A stretch of DNA of 64,000 nt from Helicobacter felistomachi (GCF_030296895.1 NZ_AP028023.1:1-64000), one strand, 5' to 3'. Positions 1 through 8,471 are shown, numbered from the stretch's first letter. Numbers and translations are program-made. The notes: generated from the letters alone by a model not told the origin.

Positions 1-229
1 TATTGTAGCACAACACAACCCATACATCGGTACTTTTTGCTTGTCAGCCTGTTGAAGACTTGTTGCTCAATGACTAGAGCTAGAGTAACTCTTAAGGCTG
101 GAGACCTACTTTAGACTTGGTTGTGAATAAAACAATGGTGTTTGAGTAAAGTCTTTTGCTCTTTTGTAGGGAACAAACGGTATTTAAAGTCCTTGTTAAT
201 CTGCATTTTTGAAGTTTTAATACATACTA

Positions 230-624
230 TTGGTCTATGCCAAAGTTTAGTGATATTAGACACAGCAGATGTTGTATCTTTGTTTTACATATCATTTGGT
301 CTTTATAACCAAGTGTAGAGGCAAAACTTCATTAAAGAAGTGTTAGACTCTCTAGGCGAAGTCTTTTAAAAAAGTGTGTGAAGACTTTGAAGTGAGTTAG
401 TAGAGTTTGATGGAGAATCGGTTCATGTGTATTTGCTCATCAACTATCCATCAAAAGTGAGTATTTCTAAACTGGTTAATTCTTTGAAATGTGTGAGATC
501 TCGGAGAGTATGTGCCAGAAACTTTAGAGTATCTGTAACACACTATGGGCGATCACTTTGGTCTCTTCCAGCTTATTTTACTAAAAATTATGGTTGTGCT
601 CCTTTGGAGCTAATTAAACGCTAA
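230..624 (+). pseudogene. tnpA: IS200/IS605-type TnpA transposase remnant
   Basis: Degraded Y1 (HUH) single-strand transposase. Translation in shifting frames gives the family's N-terminal KFSD-I-RHS...HYHLVFITKCR block near 240-320, then an open stretch from about 412 to the stop at 624 with NYPSKVSISKLVNSLK and the C-terminal LWSLPAYF. At least two frameshifts or stops separate the halves. The HUH motif, usually HVHLLI, reads H-V-Y-L-L-I here, so the second metal-binding His is Tyr. No partner tnpB is visible. The first ~230 bases of the window show no gene. I am confident of the family and that it is inactive; the exact ends are uncertain. Confidence 0.7.
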
Positions 625-832
625 TGCTAGAACAAAAAACATCTGTTTAGCTGTGTTAGTTTCTGGTTACCTGGCGATAGAGCGATAGCATTTTCATTTC
701 TTGGGGTTTTGGATTATTTTTAGTGCAAGAAATGAGAAATAGAGAACCATAATCTCGGACATTACAAAAACTTGAGCACATCTTAATCAAATAAAGTGTA
801 AAGTGTGCAAATTTTAAAAAATGGAGCGTTCA

Positions 833-1042
833 ATGACCAAGACAATGTTAGAGCCAGTGAGCTTTGATGGGATTAAAGATAAGGAAGGTGTTGAGAGAGC
901 TCTCTTAGAAGCGTGCAGTCCAGAACAAATGGAAAAAATTAGAGTCATGGATGATGAGATCAAAAAATCAATAACCCCCCTATCAAAACCTACACCAGAG
1001 TTTTTAGAAAAAATCAAAATGATGGTGCAGAGTGCTCGTTAG
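833..1042 (+). CDS. Putative antitoxin of a GNAT toxin-antitoxin pair
   Basis: Small acidic protein of 69 aa from the ATG at 833. I prefer this start to the ATG at 821 because GGAG sits 7 nt before it. It ends LEKIKMMVQSAR and its stop lies inside the start of the next gene, an 11-nt overlap typical of antitoxin-toxin operons. No ribbon-helix-helix or HTH is obvious, so the role comes from size, order and overlap. The second copy (18021-18230) differs at three residues (K to E, E to G, D to N). It probably neutralises the acetyltransferase encoded next and may regulate the promoter. Confidence 0.6.
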   Translation: MTKTMLEPVSFDGIKDKEGVERALLEACSPEQMEKIRVMDDEIKKSITPLSKPTPEFLEKIKMMVQSAR

Positions 1043-1547
1043 TTTGAGCGAGCTACTCGATGCGCCCTATATAGAGACATTGTTAGAAAGCTTTAGATGT
1101 TCGAAAAATACAGATTTGCAAGATTTTCTCCACAATAAAGCTCTAAGCCTAGAAGTGTCCCACCACGCTAGGACATATATTCTTTTCTCACAAGAGGGCA
1201 AAATTGAAGGCTTTTTCTCCCTTGCACTCAATATACTTGAAACAAAGGGTCTTAGCAAGACACGCATCAAAAAACTCAGCACAAGCCATAATCCACATTT
1301 AGAACGATTGCCATGCATGATACTAGGACAGCTGGGCAAAGATGATCGTTCCACAATTAGTGGGGGTGAACTTTTGCGCCACGCCATCGCCATAATTGAG
1401 GAGGGGCGCAGATATTTTGGTGGCAAGTTTGTGTTAATCGATTCTATCAATGTTGAAAAGGTTATAAAATTCTATGAGCGGCATTTATTTAAAGCTCTAC
1501 CCATTGACAACGATGGGTTAATCAAGATGGTGCGCTTTTTTAATTAA
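1032..1547 (+). CDS. GNAT-family acetyltransferase toxin (TacT/AtaT-like)
   Basis: A 171-aa protein from a GTG start. It has the GNAT layout: a beta strand with MILGQLGKD, an acetyl-CoA pyrophosphate-binding turn (R-S-T-I-S-G-G-E-L-L), a helix (AIAIIEEGRRYFGG), then LIDSINVEKVIKFYERHLFKAL, the Y/F-containing helix at the end of the GNAT core. TacT/AtaT toxins are about this size, sit behind a small antitoxin and acetylate aminoacyl-tRNA; that substrate is family knowledge, not visible here. The protein is identical in the second copy (18220-18735). Confidence 0.78.
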   Translation: MLVSLSELLDAPYIETLLESFRCSKNTDLQDFLHNKALSLEVSHHARTYILFSQEGKIEGFFSLALNILETKGLSKTRIKKLSTSHNPHLERLPCMILGQLGKDDRSTISGGELLRHAIAIIEEGRRYFGGKFVLIDSINVEKVIKFYERHLFKALPIDNDGLIKMVRFFN

Positions 1548-1589
1548 AACCCACTTTGTTTATCTGTTATCTGTGGCACGCTGAAAGTC

Positions 1590-1736
1590 TCCACAGCGAT
1601 GGCGTGGCAAGTTCCTAAGCAAGATTGTAAGCATCCGTTTTACATGTTAGACTGAAATGGTTGTCCAACTCCCTCCCTCTCCCCCACAAAGTGGACACTC
1701 CGCAAGCTTCGTTTTGGCTAGTTTGCCCTGCTGGGC
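1590..1736. repeat. Long-hairpin intergenic element, copy E1
   Basis: The most diverged of six copies. It keeps GGCGTGGCAAGTT at the left, GGACACTCCGCAAGCTTC and TTTTGGCTAGTTTGCCCTGC at the right, and ends just before the stop of the BspA-like gene that follows. The middle has drifted, so the inner stem is weak. Confidence 0.6.
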
Positions 1737-1741
1737 TTTGG

Positions 1742-2905
1742 TTATGAATCATCTCCTTCCTTATACCATTCAGGCAACTTTTTTAATGCATCACACTCAT
1801 CAAACATGCCATCCATGTCTTCCACATGCGAAACATCCCAGCTATCTAGGGATTGATTGAAGTTTTTACAATCGTAAAACATCAGCCCCATGTCTGTAAC
1901 CTTAGATACATCCCAATTATCCAAAGGTTGGTTAAAATTTCTGCAACTCTCAAACATGTTACGCATATTTGTCACATTAGACACATCCCAATGGCTTAAA
2001 GGTTGGTTGAAGCTATCGCACCAGTAAAACATCTCTGACATGTTCGTTACCCTAGACACATTCCAATTTGAAATATCATGGTCAAAATGCTCCATGCCGT
2101 AAAACATTCCTGTCATATTTTTGACATAACTGACATCCCAAGTTTCTATTCCATCAAAGTCTTCGCGTTCACTTCTACGAAAAATTTCGCTCATATCCTC
2201 CACTGCACTCACATTAATTGCTCCTAAATGCACGCTCTCATCTTGAACAAGTGCTTGAAGTTCCTCTTTAGTTTGAGGATAATAGCGTTCGCTAAGTTCA
2301 TCATCTCCATATCTATCCAAATCACCCTTTAACCATTTTTTATCATACTCAGCAAACCATTCTGGCCACTTCTGAATACCGGAATCTCTGCTAAACATTT
2401 CGTCCATAATTTCGACATTGGATATATCCCAGTTCCAATTTTCTAAAGGTTGGTTAAGGCTTGTGCAACCTGTGAACATTTCTTGCATAGTTCTAACATT
2501 ATGTACATCCCAACTACCCAAAGATTGGTTGAAACTTTCGCAACTACGGAACATGTACCCCATGTCTGTAACTTTTGACACATTCCAACTATCTAAGGGT
2601 TGATTAAAGTTCACACATCTATTAAACATGTACCCCATATCTGTAACATCTGATACATCCCAATTTGAAATGTCGCGGTTAAAATGCTTGGCATCACTAA
2701 ACATACCCCACATGTTTTTCACATGACTCACATCCCAAGTTTCTAGCCCCTCAAAGTTTTGGCGTTGGCTTTTATAAAACACCTCGCTCATATCCTCCAC
2801 TGCACTCACATCAATCTCTGCTAAGTAGATATTCTCATCCTTGACAAGCTCTTTGAGCTCTTCGTTTGTTTTGGGGAAATAGCGTTTGGTTACTTGATCT
2901 GACAT
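1742..2905 (-). CDS. BspA-like (DUF285) repeat protein with two head domains
   Basis: A 387-aa protein of leucine-rich-like ~25-residue units (FNQPL-x-x-WDVS-x-V-x-x-M-x-x-MF). The ~40-residue head that starts every paralogue here (KRYFPKTNEELKELV...EIDVSAVEDMSEVF) appears at residues ~7-45 and again at ~207-245 (ERYYPQTKEELQALV...INVSAVEDMSEIF). The gene therefore looks like an in-frame fusion or tandem duplication of two BspA genes. There is no signal peptide, lipobox or membrane anchor, unlike secreted BspA adhesins, so the protein is probably cytoplasmic or exported another way. It lies downstream of the 263-aa paralogue with a structured element between them. Role unknown; protein binding is inferred from the fold. 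Confidence 0.8.
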   Translation of the reverse strand: MSDQVTKRYFPKTNEELKELVKDENIYLAEIDVSAVEDMSEVFYKSQRQNFEGLETWDVSHVKNMWGMFSDAKHFNRDISNWDVSDVTDMGYMFNRCVNFNQPLDSWNVSKVTDMGYMFRSCESFNQSLGSWDVHNVRTMQEMFTGCTSLNQPLENWNWDISNVEIMDEMFSRDSGIQKWPEWFAEYDKKWLKGDLDRYGDDELSERYYPQTKEELQALVQDESVHLGAINVSAVEDMSEIFRRSEREDFDGIETWDVSYVKNMTGMFYGMEHFDHDISNWNVSRVTNMSEMFYWCDSFNQPLSHWDVSNVTNMRNMFESCRNFNQPLDNWDVSKVTDMGLMFYDCKNFNQSLDSWDVSHVEDMDGMFDECDALKKLPEWYKEGDDS

Positions 2906-2973
2906 CTTGTTCTCCTATGTGTTTGTTTGAAATAAAAAATCCCAAAAGGGGATTTTAGCGACAAAAAGCTTTA

Positions 2974-3113
2974 AGCCCCCACGGCTGTTGGGTGGCAAAT
3001 TCCCAGAGTGAGCTAGCGAGCTTCCCCTTTATGGGGTTGGCTAAATAAACTGTCCAACCCCGCAAGGGTAACACTCCACAAGCTTCGTTTTGGCCAGTTT
3101 GCCCTGCGAGGTT
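2974..3113. repeat. Long-hairpin intergenic element, copy E2
   Basis: Lies between two BspA-like genes. GCCCCCACGGC and GGTGGCAAATTCCC on the left face GGCCAGTTTGCCCTGC on the right. Inner arms CCCCTTTATGGGGTTGG and CCAACCCCGCAAGGG can pair. The right inner arm AAACTGTCCA matches the changed outer arm TTTGGCCAGTTT, so both halves changed together relative to other copies. Confidence 0.7.
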
Positions 3114-3116
3114 GTA

Positions 3117-3908
3117 TTAGTATTCCCACTCGCTTTTGTCATACCATTCAGGCAATTTTTTGAGCGCAGGACAATTTATAAACATACCATCCATGCGCCC
3201 TACACTCGCCACATCCCAATTGTCCAAAGATTGGTTAAATTTAGTGCAGCCACCAAACATAGATTTCATGCCTACCACTTTTGACACATCCCACTTATCT
3301 AAGGGTTGATTAAAGTTCTTGCACTCATCAAACATGTAACCCATGCTCTCAACCTTTGCTACATTCCAAGTATTTAAAGGTTGGTTGAAGTTGGTGCAAA
3401 AGGTAAACATGCTGTTCATAAGCTCTGCTCTTGACACATCCCACTTATCCAATGCCTGATTAAAGTTTGTGCAGTTTCTAAACATGTGGCTCATGTCAAC
3501 TACATGTGATACATCCCAGCTATTCAGGGGCTGGTTAAAGTTGGTACAATATGCAAACATGTGGCTCATGCCTACCACTTTTGACACATCCCACTTATCT
3601 AAAGGCTGGTTAAAGTTGGTACAGTCACAAAACATGGAGCTCATATACTCTACCTTTGACACATCCCAGCTTGAAATGTCGTGGTTGAAATGTTTTGCGC
3701 CTGCAAACATTTCAATCGTATTTTTGACATGACCTACATCCCAAGTCTCCAAGCCTTCAAAGTTTTGGCGTTGACTATTCTTAAAAATTTCGCTCATATA
3801 CTCCACTGCACTCACATCAATCTCTCCTAAATGCACTTTTTCATCTTTGACAAGCTCTATGAGCTCTTCTCTTGTCTTGGGAAAATAGCGTTTTTGTGTG
3901 GTTGCCAT
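3117..3908 (-). CDS. BspA-like (DUF285) repeat protein
   Basis: A 263-aa protein: head domain (residues 1-45, MATTQKRYFPKTREELIELV), then about eight 25-residue units and the C-terminal cap ALKKLPEWYDKSEWEY. No signal peptide. RBS AAAGGATAAAC precedes ATG. It is the first BspA gene of cassette A, downstream of the 65-aa gene across a leader with two hairpins. The head is shared almost unchanged with the BspA genes at 20472 and 45143, while repeat number and sequence differ, as expected if units are gained and lost by recombination. Function unknown. Confidence 0.82.
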   Translation of the reverse strand: MATTQKRYFPKTREELIELVKDEKVHLGEIDVSAVEYMSEIFKNSQRQNFEGLETWDVGHVKNTIEMFAGAKHFNHDISSWDVSKVEYMSSMFCDCTNFNQPLDKWDVSKVVGMSHMFAYCTNFNQPLNSWDVSHVVDMSHMFRNCTNFNQALDKWDVSRAELMNSMFTFCTNFNQPLNTWNVAKVESMGYMFDECKNFNQPLDKWDVSKVVGMKSMFGGCTKFNQSLDNWDVASVGRMDGMFINCPALKKLPEWYDKSEWEY

Positions 3909-3938
3909 TGTTTATCCTTTTTTTAAAATTTTGTGGGC

Positions 3939-3980
3939 GGATAGCTTGTGGCTATCCTAAAGGCGTGCCCTAGTTAGGGC
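3939..3980 (-). promoter_or_regulatory. Two-hairpin leader between the 65-aa and BspA genes (cassette A)
   Basis: On the plus strand GGATAGC-TTGTG-GCTATCC (3939-3957) and GCCCTA-GT-TAGGGC (3967-3980) are perfect inverted repeats in the ~85-nt gap before the BspA start. Both recur in cassettes B and C; in B the second stem has one A-to-G change. No T-run follows, so they look more like leader or attenuator structures than terminators. Confidence 0.5.
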
Positions 3981-3993
3981 TTGAAATAGGGGT

Positions 3994-4191
3994 TCAGCCT
4001 ACATGAAAACCTGTTTGGTGTCCTTTTTCGTCATAGGTATAGACCCCACCACTCCTTTTAAGGGTTACAGAAGTTGCCGTAAATCCTACAAGCACATCTG
4101 TCGAACTCACGGTTCTTTGGAACAATTGTTTGCCTTTTTCATCCCGTACATGGAGTGCGCCACTTCTAATTTCCGCTGATCCAATCGCCAT
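3994..4191 (-). CDS. 65-aa beta-rich protein of the cassette core
   Basis: The 65-aa product is identical in all three cassettes. It has an internal two-fold repeat: GALHVRDEKGKQLFQ (about residues 11-25) and GGVYTYDEKGHQTGF (about 48-62), suggesting paired beta hairpins with a DEKG turn. No Cys, no membrane segment, no signal peptide. It resembles small hypothetical proteins of Helicobacter and Campylobacter carrying a V-Y-D-E-x-G-K motif; I know no assigned function. It always sits between the nuclease-like gene and a BspA gene. Confidence 0.72.
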   Translation of the reverse strand: MAIGSAEIRSGALHVRDEKGKQLFQRTVSSTDVLVGFTATSVTLKRSGGVYTYDEKGHQTGFHVG

Positions 4192-4247
4192 CGTTTTTCC
4201 TTTTTTAATTTAAGCTTTGTTTCATTTCTCACACACAACCAAAACCC

Positions 4248-4265
4248 CTAGCTCTTAAGAGCTAG
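4248..4265. promoter_or_regulatory. Perfect 18-bp palindrome between nuclease and 65-aa genes (cassette A)
   Basis: CTAGCTCTTAAGAGCTAG lies in the ~116-nt gap between the nuclease-like stop and the 65-aa start. Read on the minus strand it is followed by GGGGTTTTGG, so it could be a weak terminator or attenuator, or a dimeric operator. It is conserved in all three cassettes. Confidence 0.5.
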
Positions 4266-4307
4266 CCTTATTAAGGCAGCACAGACATAACCACTCCTTT
4301 CTATGGG

Positions 4308-5282
4308 TTAGCTCTCTTGTGGCTCTAGTTTTAAAATCTCCACCTTGATGTATTCTTCTAAGCTCTTAGGGCTTAGGACACTGTCAAAGGCCTGGAAGTT
4401 TGTTTGTTCGCTCATATTTGCCTTAATCGCTCCGTGGTAAAGACTCAAGGCTTTTAAAAACTCTTGAAAATCAGGAGAGTTTTTAGACAACTCGCCTAGC
4501 ATCGTGTGGTCTAAATTGTCTTTAAACCTTGCATTTAAGAGCACCTGACTTTTTTTCAAGTCCTCAGTGTTTAACACAATCACACCTATGCCAAAGCTTG
4601 CGTGCAATCGTTTGAGCAAATCCATTAAATCGTTGTCCCCAGTGTTTAGCTTTTCAGCCACTAAATAACCCTCGTTGGCCCAAGAGCTGTTGCTGATGGC
4701 TTGGAAGTAATGTTCTCTACAGTTGCTTAAATCCACTTGCTTTTTGAGTTCAAAAGAAAAGAGTTTCAAGGGCAAAATATCAAAGTTCTCCACAAACTCA
4801 CGCAAAGCCGGATCGAAGTTCTTATACGCAAAACTTGCCCCTACCATATCTGGATAAAGCCAAGAGTTTTTGCCCTGTTTGGCTTTGAGCGCACTTTCGT
4901 GTTTAATGGTCTTGGTGTGTGCACCCCATTTGTGTTGGACAAAGTAGGCTAGTAGAGGGTGCAATGTGCGTTCGTGATGGGTTTCTGTTTTATGAGAAGC
5001 TGAGGAGCTTAGTTGGGTTGTGCTCTCAACTACATTGTCCGCATATTCTTTAAGGGCAATGCTGATGGGTTTGCCCTCCACTTGCACAAAGGGCACTTCC
5101 TCCCCATTTTTTAAAGCCTTATACGCAGGGAAGTAAGTCAAATGCTCGGCTGTGCTAAACATTTTGTCGATCTTGTGTGCTTTATGGAGTTCTTGCGCCC
5201 TTGTGTAAAGATCGTAAATCGACACAGGGGCTTTGGCTTCTTTGAGCACAGCTAGGACAATTTCTAGGTAGTCTTGTTTCAT
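4308..5282 (-). CDS. HARE-HTH / PD-(D/E)XK nuclease-like protein (COG2958, HrgA-like)
   Basis: A 324-aa protein. Residues 1-80 match the HARE-HTH domain found in restriction endonucleases and chromatin proteins (YLEIVLAVLKEAKAPVSIYD, later FPAYKALKNG...FVQVEG). Residues 105-230 carry a PD-(D/E)XK-type core: WLYPDMVG (P144-D145), then LFSFELKK (E178-x-K180), then helical SNCREHYFQAISNSSWANEGY and a strand GIGVIVLN. This layout fits COG2958 proteins such as H. pylori HrgA, which replaces a restriction enzyme gene. Nuclease activity is inferred from the motifs. Identical to the cassette C copy; cassette B differs at three residues. It follows the SLR gene as part of one operon. Confidence 0.72.
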   Translation of the reverse strand: MKQDYLEIVLAVLKEAKAPVSIYDLYTRAQELHKAHKIDKMFSTAEHLTYFPAYKALKNGEEVPFVQVEGKPISIALKEYADNVVESTTQLSSSASHKTETHHERTLHPLLAYFVQHKWGAHTKTIKHESALKAKQGKNSWLYPDMVGASFAYKNFDPALREFVENFDILPLKLFSFELKKQVDLSNCREHYFQAISNSSWANEGYLVAEKLNTGDNDLMDLLKRLHASFGIGVIVLNTEDLKKSQVLLNARFKDNLDHTMLGELSKNSPDFQEFLKALSLYHGAIKANMSEQTNFQAFDSVLSPKSLEEYIKVEILKLEPQES

Positions 5283-5292
5283 TTATTCTCTC

Positions 5293-6827
5293 CTTAGAAA
5301 AGTAAATTGCTTCCGTTTTCGTTGTAGCATGCATTCAAAACCTCTATTTTTTGGCTATGCACCATAGTCATCCTCCATTCTTTGCTTTTAGATTTTCTAA
5401 ATCTTGGTGTTGCCAAAATGTGGGCGAAAAGTGCGCTTTTACATCCAGCTTGCCCCCAAAACCCACACTCTTGTCTATGAAGATGGGCGCAAGGCTTGCT
5501 AACTCTTTTGCATCGCTCTCATATTTGGCTAAAAATGCGTACAAGGGGTGTTCAGCGGCTTTGGCCAATAAATCCTTTTGCTTGCCTATGGTGTTTGTGA
5601 GAAACACTAAACTAGCATTGTAGCCCCGCTCCAACGCCTGTTTAAAATAGCCAATGGCTCTATGGTTTGCCTCTAAAAGGGCTTGTTGCTCTTTTTGTGG
5701 GCTTGGTTTAAAGTGCTTGGGTTGTTCTAGCTCAAGGTGGGCGAGCTCTAAAGCGCACCGCCCACTGCCTAAAGCAATGCCTTTCAAATACTCATTTTTG
5801 GCGTTTTCATACGCCTTGTTGTAGTCCTCTTTGGTGGGTTTTCCATAGACCTTAGCAATGGTTTTTAAAAGGTTTAAATGCAAGCGGGCATTGTGCCCTT
5901 GCATCGTGGCACAAAAACCCTCATCAAATAAAGGGGTGTCCAAATCATTAGACTTCCCATAAAAGAAAGGCTCAATGAATCTTTCTCTGTATTCGGGTTC
6001 ATCAATGTAGTTATCTACGCAAAAGTGGTTTGTGTAGGCGCGTTCCCCCTCAACCCTCTTAGCATACAAAAATGCCTCAACATCTGTAACCAAGTCGATC
6101 AAATCATCCCTATGCCACTCCCGTTTAATAGCCCCAAAGTTGTAGAGCCTCTCTAGCCCAGCCTTTGCCATTCCATCGCCCAAAGAGAAAGCCTTGTTAA
6201 GGTAACCAAAAGCTTTTTTGGCATCCTCCTCTTTTTTAATGTCTTCACCCCTGAGTAAGACAACCCTAGGTATGTAAGTGCCCGAATCGAGCCTAAACTC
6301 GCCGCCTTGTTAAAATGCTCCCGCGCTCTCTCTAAAGAGCGCACCATTACCACGCCCTTTAAAAACATTTTACCTAGCTCTAAATACGCCTCGGCGTTGT
6401 TTTGTTGGCTCGCCTCCAGGTAGTCTTCATAGGCTTTGAAGTTATCGCCTTGATAAAACCAAAGGGGTTTGATGAGTGCCTTAAAAAATATGCTGGCCTT
6501 AAAATCCTCTAAAGCCCGCTTCAAGCCTGAGATGCCCCCCTCTGGGTTCACACTTGATAATTCTTGAGAGTGCATAGGTTCTAAAAGTTTTACAAGCTCT
6601 TGTAAGGGTGTTTTAGCACGCTTTGGGGTGTTGTCTTGTAAGCACACATCAAGTGCACCCACACAGGTACATATGTTGTTGCGTTTGAACTCTATGTCTA
6701 ACCTTTCTTTCAAAAAGGCTTGCGTTTGTTCTAGGGCTTTTAGGTCTACATAAACCTGGTGATTTTTAAGTGTTTGTGTGTCGGTCTTCGCCTGCCACTG
6801 CTCGGCAATTTTTAAGACATCCAGCAT
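5293..6827 (-). pseudogene. Sel1-like repeat (SLR) protein, truncated and frameshifted (cassette A)
   Basis: Start taken at the ATG at 6827 (MLDVLKIAEQW), which has GGGAG just upstream; a weaker ATG is at 6839. The first part shows coiled segments and SLR units (AYLELGKMFLKGVVMV...ARE-FNKAASLGSIRALTYLG). Frame is lost at a G-run (plus-strand C4 at 6248-6251); one more G restores SGGEDIKKEEDAKKAFGYLNKA and continues to a stop at 5368. The C-terminal half of the cassette B homologue is missing, but the last codons (YNENGSNLLF, stop at 5293) survive just before the nuclease-like gene. This is an internally deleted version of a gene that is 3-6 kb elsewhere in the window. Confidence 0.72.
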
Positions 6828-6894
6828 ACCAGCTCCCATCCAAAGCCAGCCACGCTAACCCTAAAAACAACTAAAACAACACTAGAGAGAGTTA

Positions 6895-6913
6895 CCCCCC
6901 CCCCCCCCCCCCC
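6895..6913. repeat. Poly-C tract, 19 bases (cassette A)
   Basis: C19 lies ~68 nt before the SLR start and ~130 nt before the divergent HEPN gene. The equivalent tracts are C23 at 27774 and C12 at 49642 in otherwise near-identical DNA. Helicobacter poly-C/G tracts of this length are classic slipped-strand phase-variation sites. Being outside coding sequence, it would change promoter spacing rather than reading frame. Confidence 0.85.
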
Positions 6914-7044
6914 GCACAGCGCAAGTAGAGCTAGGCATAGATTTCCTTTTTTTAGAAAAATAAAAAGGCTATTGTAGCAGATTTAAATGAATTGTGGGCT
7001 TGTTTGTAAAATCACAAAGAGAAACTTAGATACTCTTACTAGTC

Positions 7045-7778
7045 ATGAAAGACAACATCAGTATAGAGACCCTTTACGCACAAGTGCAAGCTTTTAAAAG
7101 CGATGTGAGAAATCTCATATCTTTAGAGCGGCTTATATCCTATGGAAATGACATTGCCAAACACAACGCTAGTTTAGAGTTCAATGCTAGACTCACTCCA
7201 AAGATCGCCCAGGCAGAGATTTATCTAAGAAACATTGTGGATTTTTGCATGCAGTTAGTGGTTGGTAGTCCAGCTTGGATTGTAGATGCGCCTTACCTAA
7301 GCAGAGAGATAGAGAAGATCAACAAGCGTGTGAGCCGGGACAGACTCATTCGAGAGCATGTGGCTTATATACAAAGGACCGATGTAAAAGCCTACAATTC
7401 TTACTTGTTATCCAATTTGACACTAGGGTCTATTGTGGTTGTCATCAAACAGAACCATTTGCAAAATCTGATTTTTGACTTTAGAAAGCATAGGTTAGAT
7501 TTTAGAGATTTCTGCCATCTCAATAAAAAATAGATTTAAAGCTGCCTAACTATTATAAAGTCAATATTGTCTTGGATTTGTTTTCTAATCTTAGAAACAC
7601 TTGTTTTCACTGGGAAAATCTAGCAAAGACAAGGATCAAAGACAATATTGCTTATCCTAGACTTTCTATCTATGCCCCAAGTGATAGAACAAGCCACTCT
7701 AAACGGATTATAAGCCTTGCATACGAGAAGATTGAATACTTTTTGGAGTTTTTACTGCAACACCTAACAAATGCTTAG
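7045..7778 (+). pseudogene. HEPN/Abi-like gene split by an A6 frameshift (cassette A)
   Basis: The first open part (7045-7533, 162 aa) contains LTPKIAQAEIYLRNIVDF and ends at TAG just after an A6 run (7525-7530). With one extra A the frame runs to 7778, giving 244 aa with LRNTCFHWENL, an R-x4-H HEPN ribonuclease motif (R codon at 7593, H codon at 7608). The intact paralogue at 38025 has RNRCFHWENL at the same place. The downstream frame has no other stop, so the lesion is recent, phase-variable or bypassed by slippage at AATAAAAAATAG. No clear RBS precedes the ATG. HEPN/Abi proteins usually act as RNases in abortive infection or toxin-antitoxin systems. Confidence 0.75.
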
Positions 7779-7878
7779 AATATCGGCTTCTAGGCTAGTC
7801 AGACTGAATATGAACAAGGGACACGGAGAAATTAAAGAAAATTAAAGTAACGGTGAAAAAGAAACCCTCAAAGAGAGC

Positions 7879-7893
7879 CGGGGGAGCCCCCCG
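7879..7893. terminator. GC-rich hairpin after the HEPN gene
   Basis: CGGGGGAGCCCCCCG forms a 6-bp all-GC stem followed by ATTTAACTT. Identical at 28687 and 50543. A terminator is plausible from position; the T-run is weak. Confidence 0.45.
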
Positions 7894-8237
7894 ATTTAAC
7901 TTCGCACATATTATATACACGAAACTCGTAGAAAATATCTTAATGTTGGCATAAGTCTTATTCTCGTACATCGTGCTAATTTTCTACCTACAATCCCCCA
8001 CAATCGCTTTCAACCCACAAACCATGTTTTGATATACTCTCCACCCCTAACCTTGCGCTCTACGACCCTTTAAAGGCTCTTTAAACGCTATGTTTGTTTT
8101 ATTGCTTTTCTTCATCTTACTCTCCAAAGACATAATTGTCCTGAATCAATCAGTTTTCACTCTCTCCAAAGAGACATGATTGCCCCATAGTCATAGATAC
8201 TTCAAGACCAAAACTCAAATTCTCACTTCAAAACCCT

Positions 8238-8297
8238 CTCTTGGGGGTTTGGGGGCTTGCCCCCAAGAGCAATATAGATGCCAAGCGTCAGCTTGGC
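8238..8297. promoter_or_regulatory. Conserved hairpin pair upstream of oriV (replicon 1)
   Basis: CTCTTGGGGG pairs with CCCCCAAGAG (8238-8269). It is followed 10 nt later by GCCAAGC-GTCA-GCTTGGC (8280-8297). The same pair occurs upstream of all three rep genes (29057-29115, 51731-51790), including replicon 3 whose iterons are unrelated. Candidates are a terminator insulating rep, a primosome or single-strand origin, or a counter-transcript RNA. Confidence 0.55.
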
Positions 8298-8471
8298 TTA
8301 CCTTAATTGTGCCTTGTCCTTTGTTTTTTTGCAAACTTAGCTTAACCAAATTTTCTCGTGTGTGCGTAAGAACTTTGTCAACCACTTTGTAAACCATTTT
8401 GTAGGGCGACCTTGTGGGCTTCACAAACTGCGTTGCACACGGGGTTTCTGGTGCTTAAATTAACCTTAATG

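Larger units (their letters stand above)
672..1613. repeat. Duplicated GNAT toxin-antitoxin segment, copy 1
   Basis: Nearly identical to 17859-18800. The shared tract starts at GGCGATAGAGCGATAGC and ends inside the structured element that follows the toxin. The flanks differ completely, so the unit moved or recombined as a block. Confidence 0.8.

Noticed and set aside
1067-1450. Minus-strand 127-aa frame over the GNAT toxin (also at 18255)
   Set aside because: It is the antisense shadow of a well supported toxin gene and has no start context or homology.
3117-3908. BspA genes as surface lipoproteins
   Set aside because: No signal peptide, lipobox, anchor or transmembrane segment in any of the four genes.
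8215-8424. Minus-strand 69-aa frame, partly repeated at 29042-29242 and 51696-51920
   Set aside because: It runs through the two conserved hairpins; the proteins share only the part encoded by hairpin DNA and differ elsewhere, so DNA structure explains the conservation.
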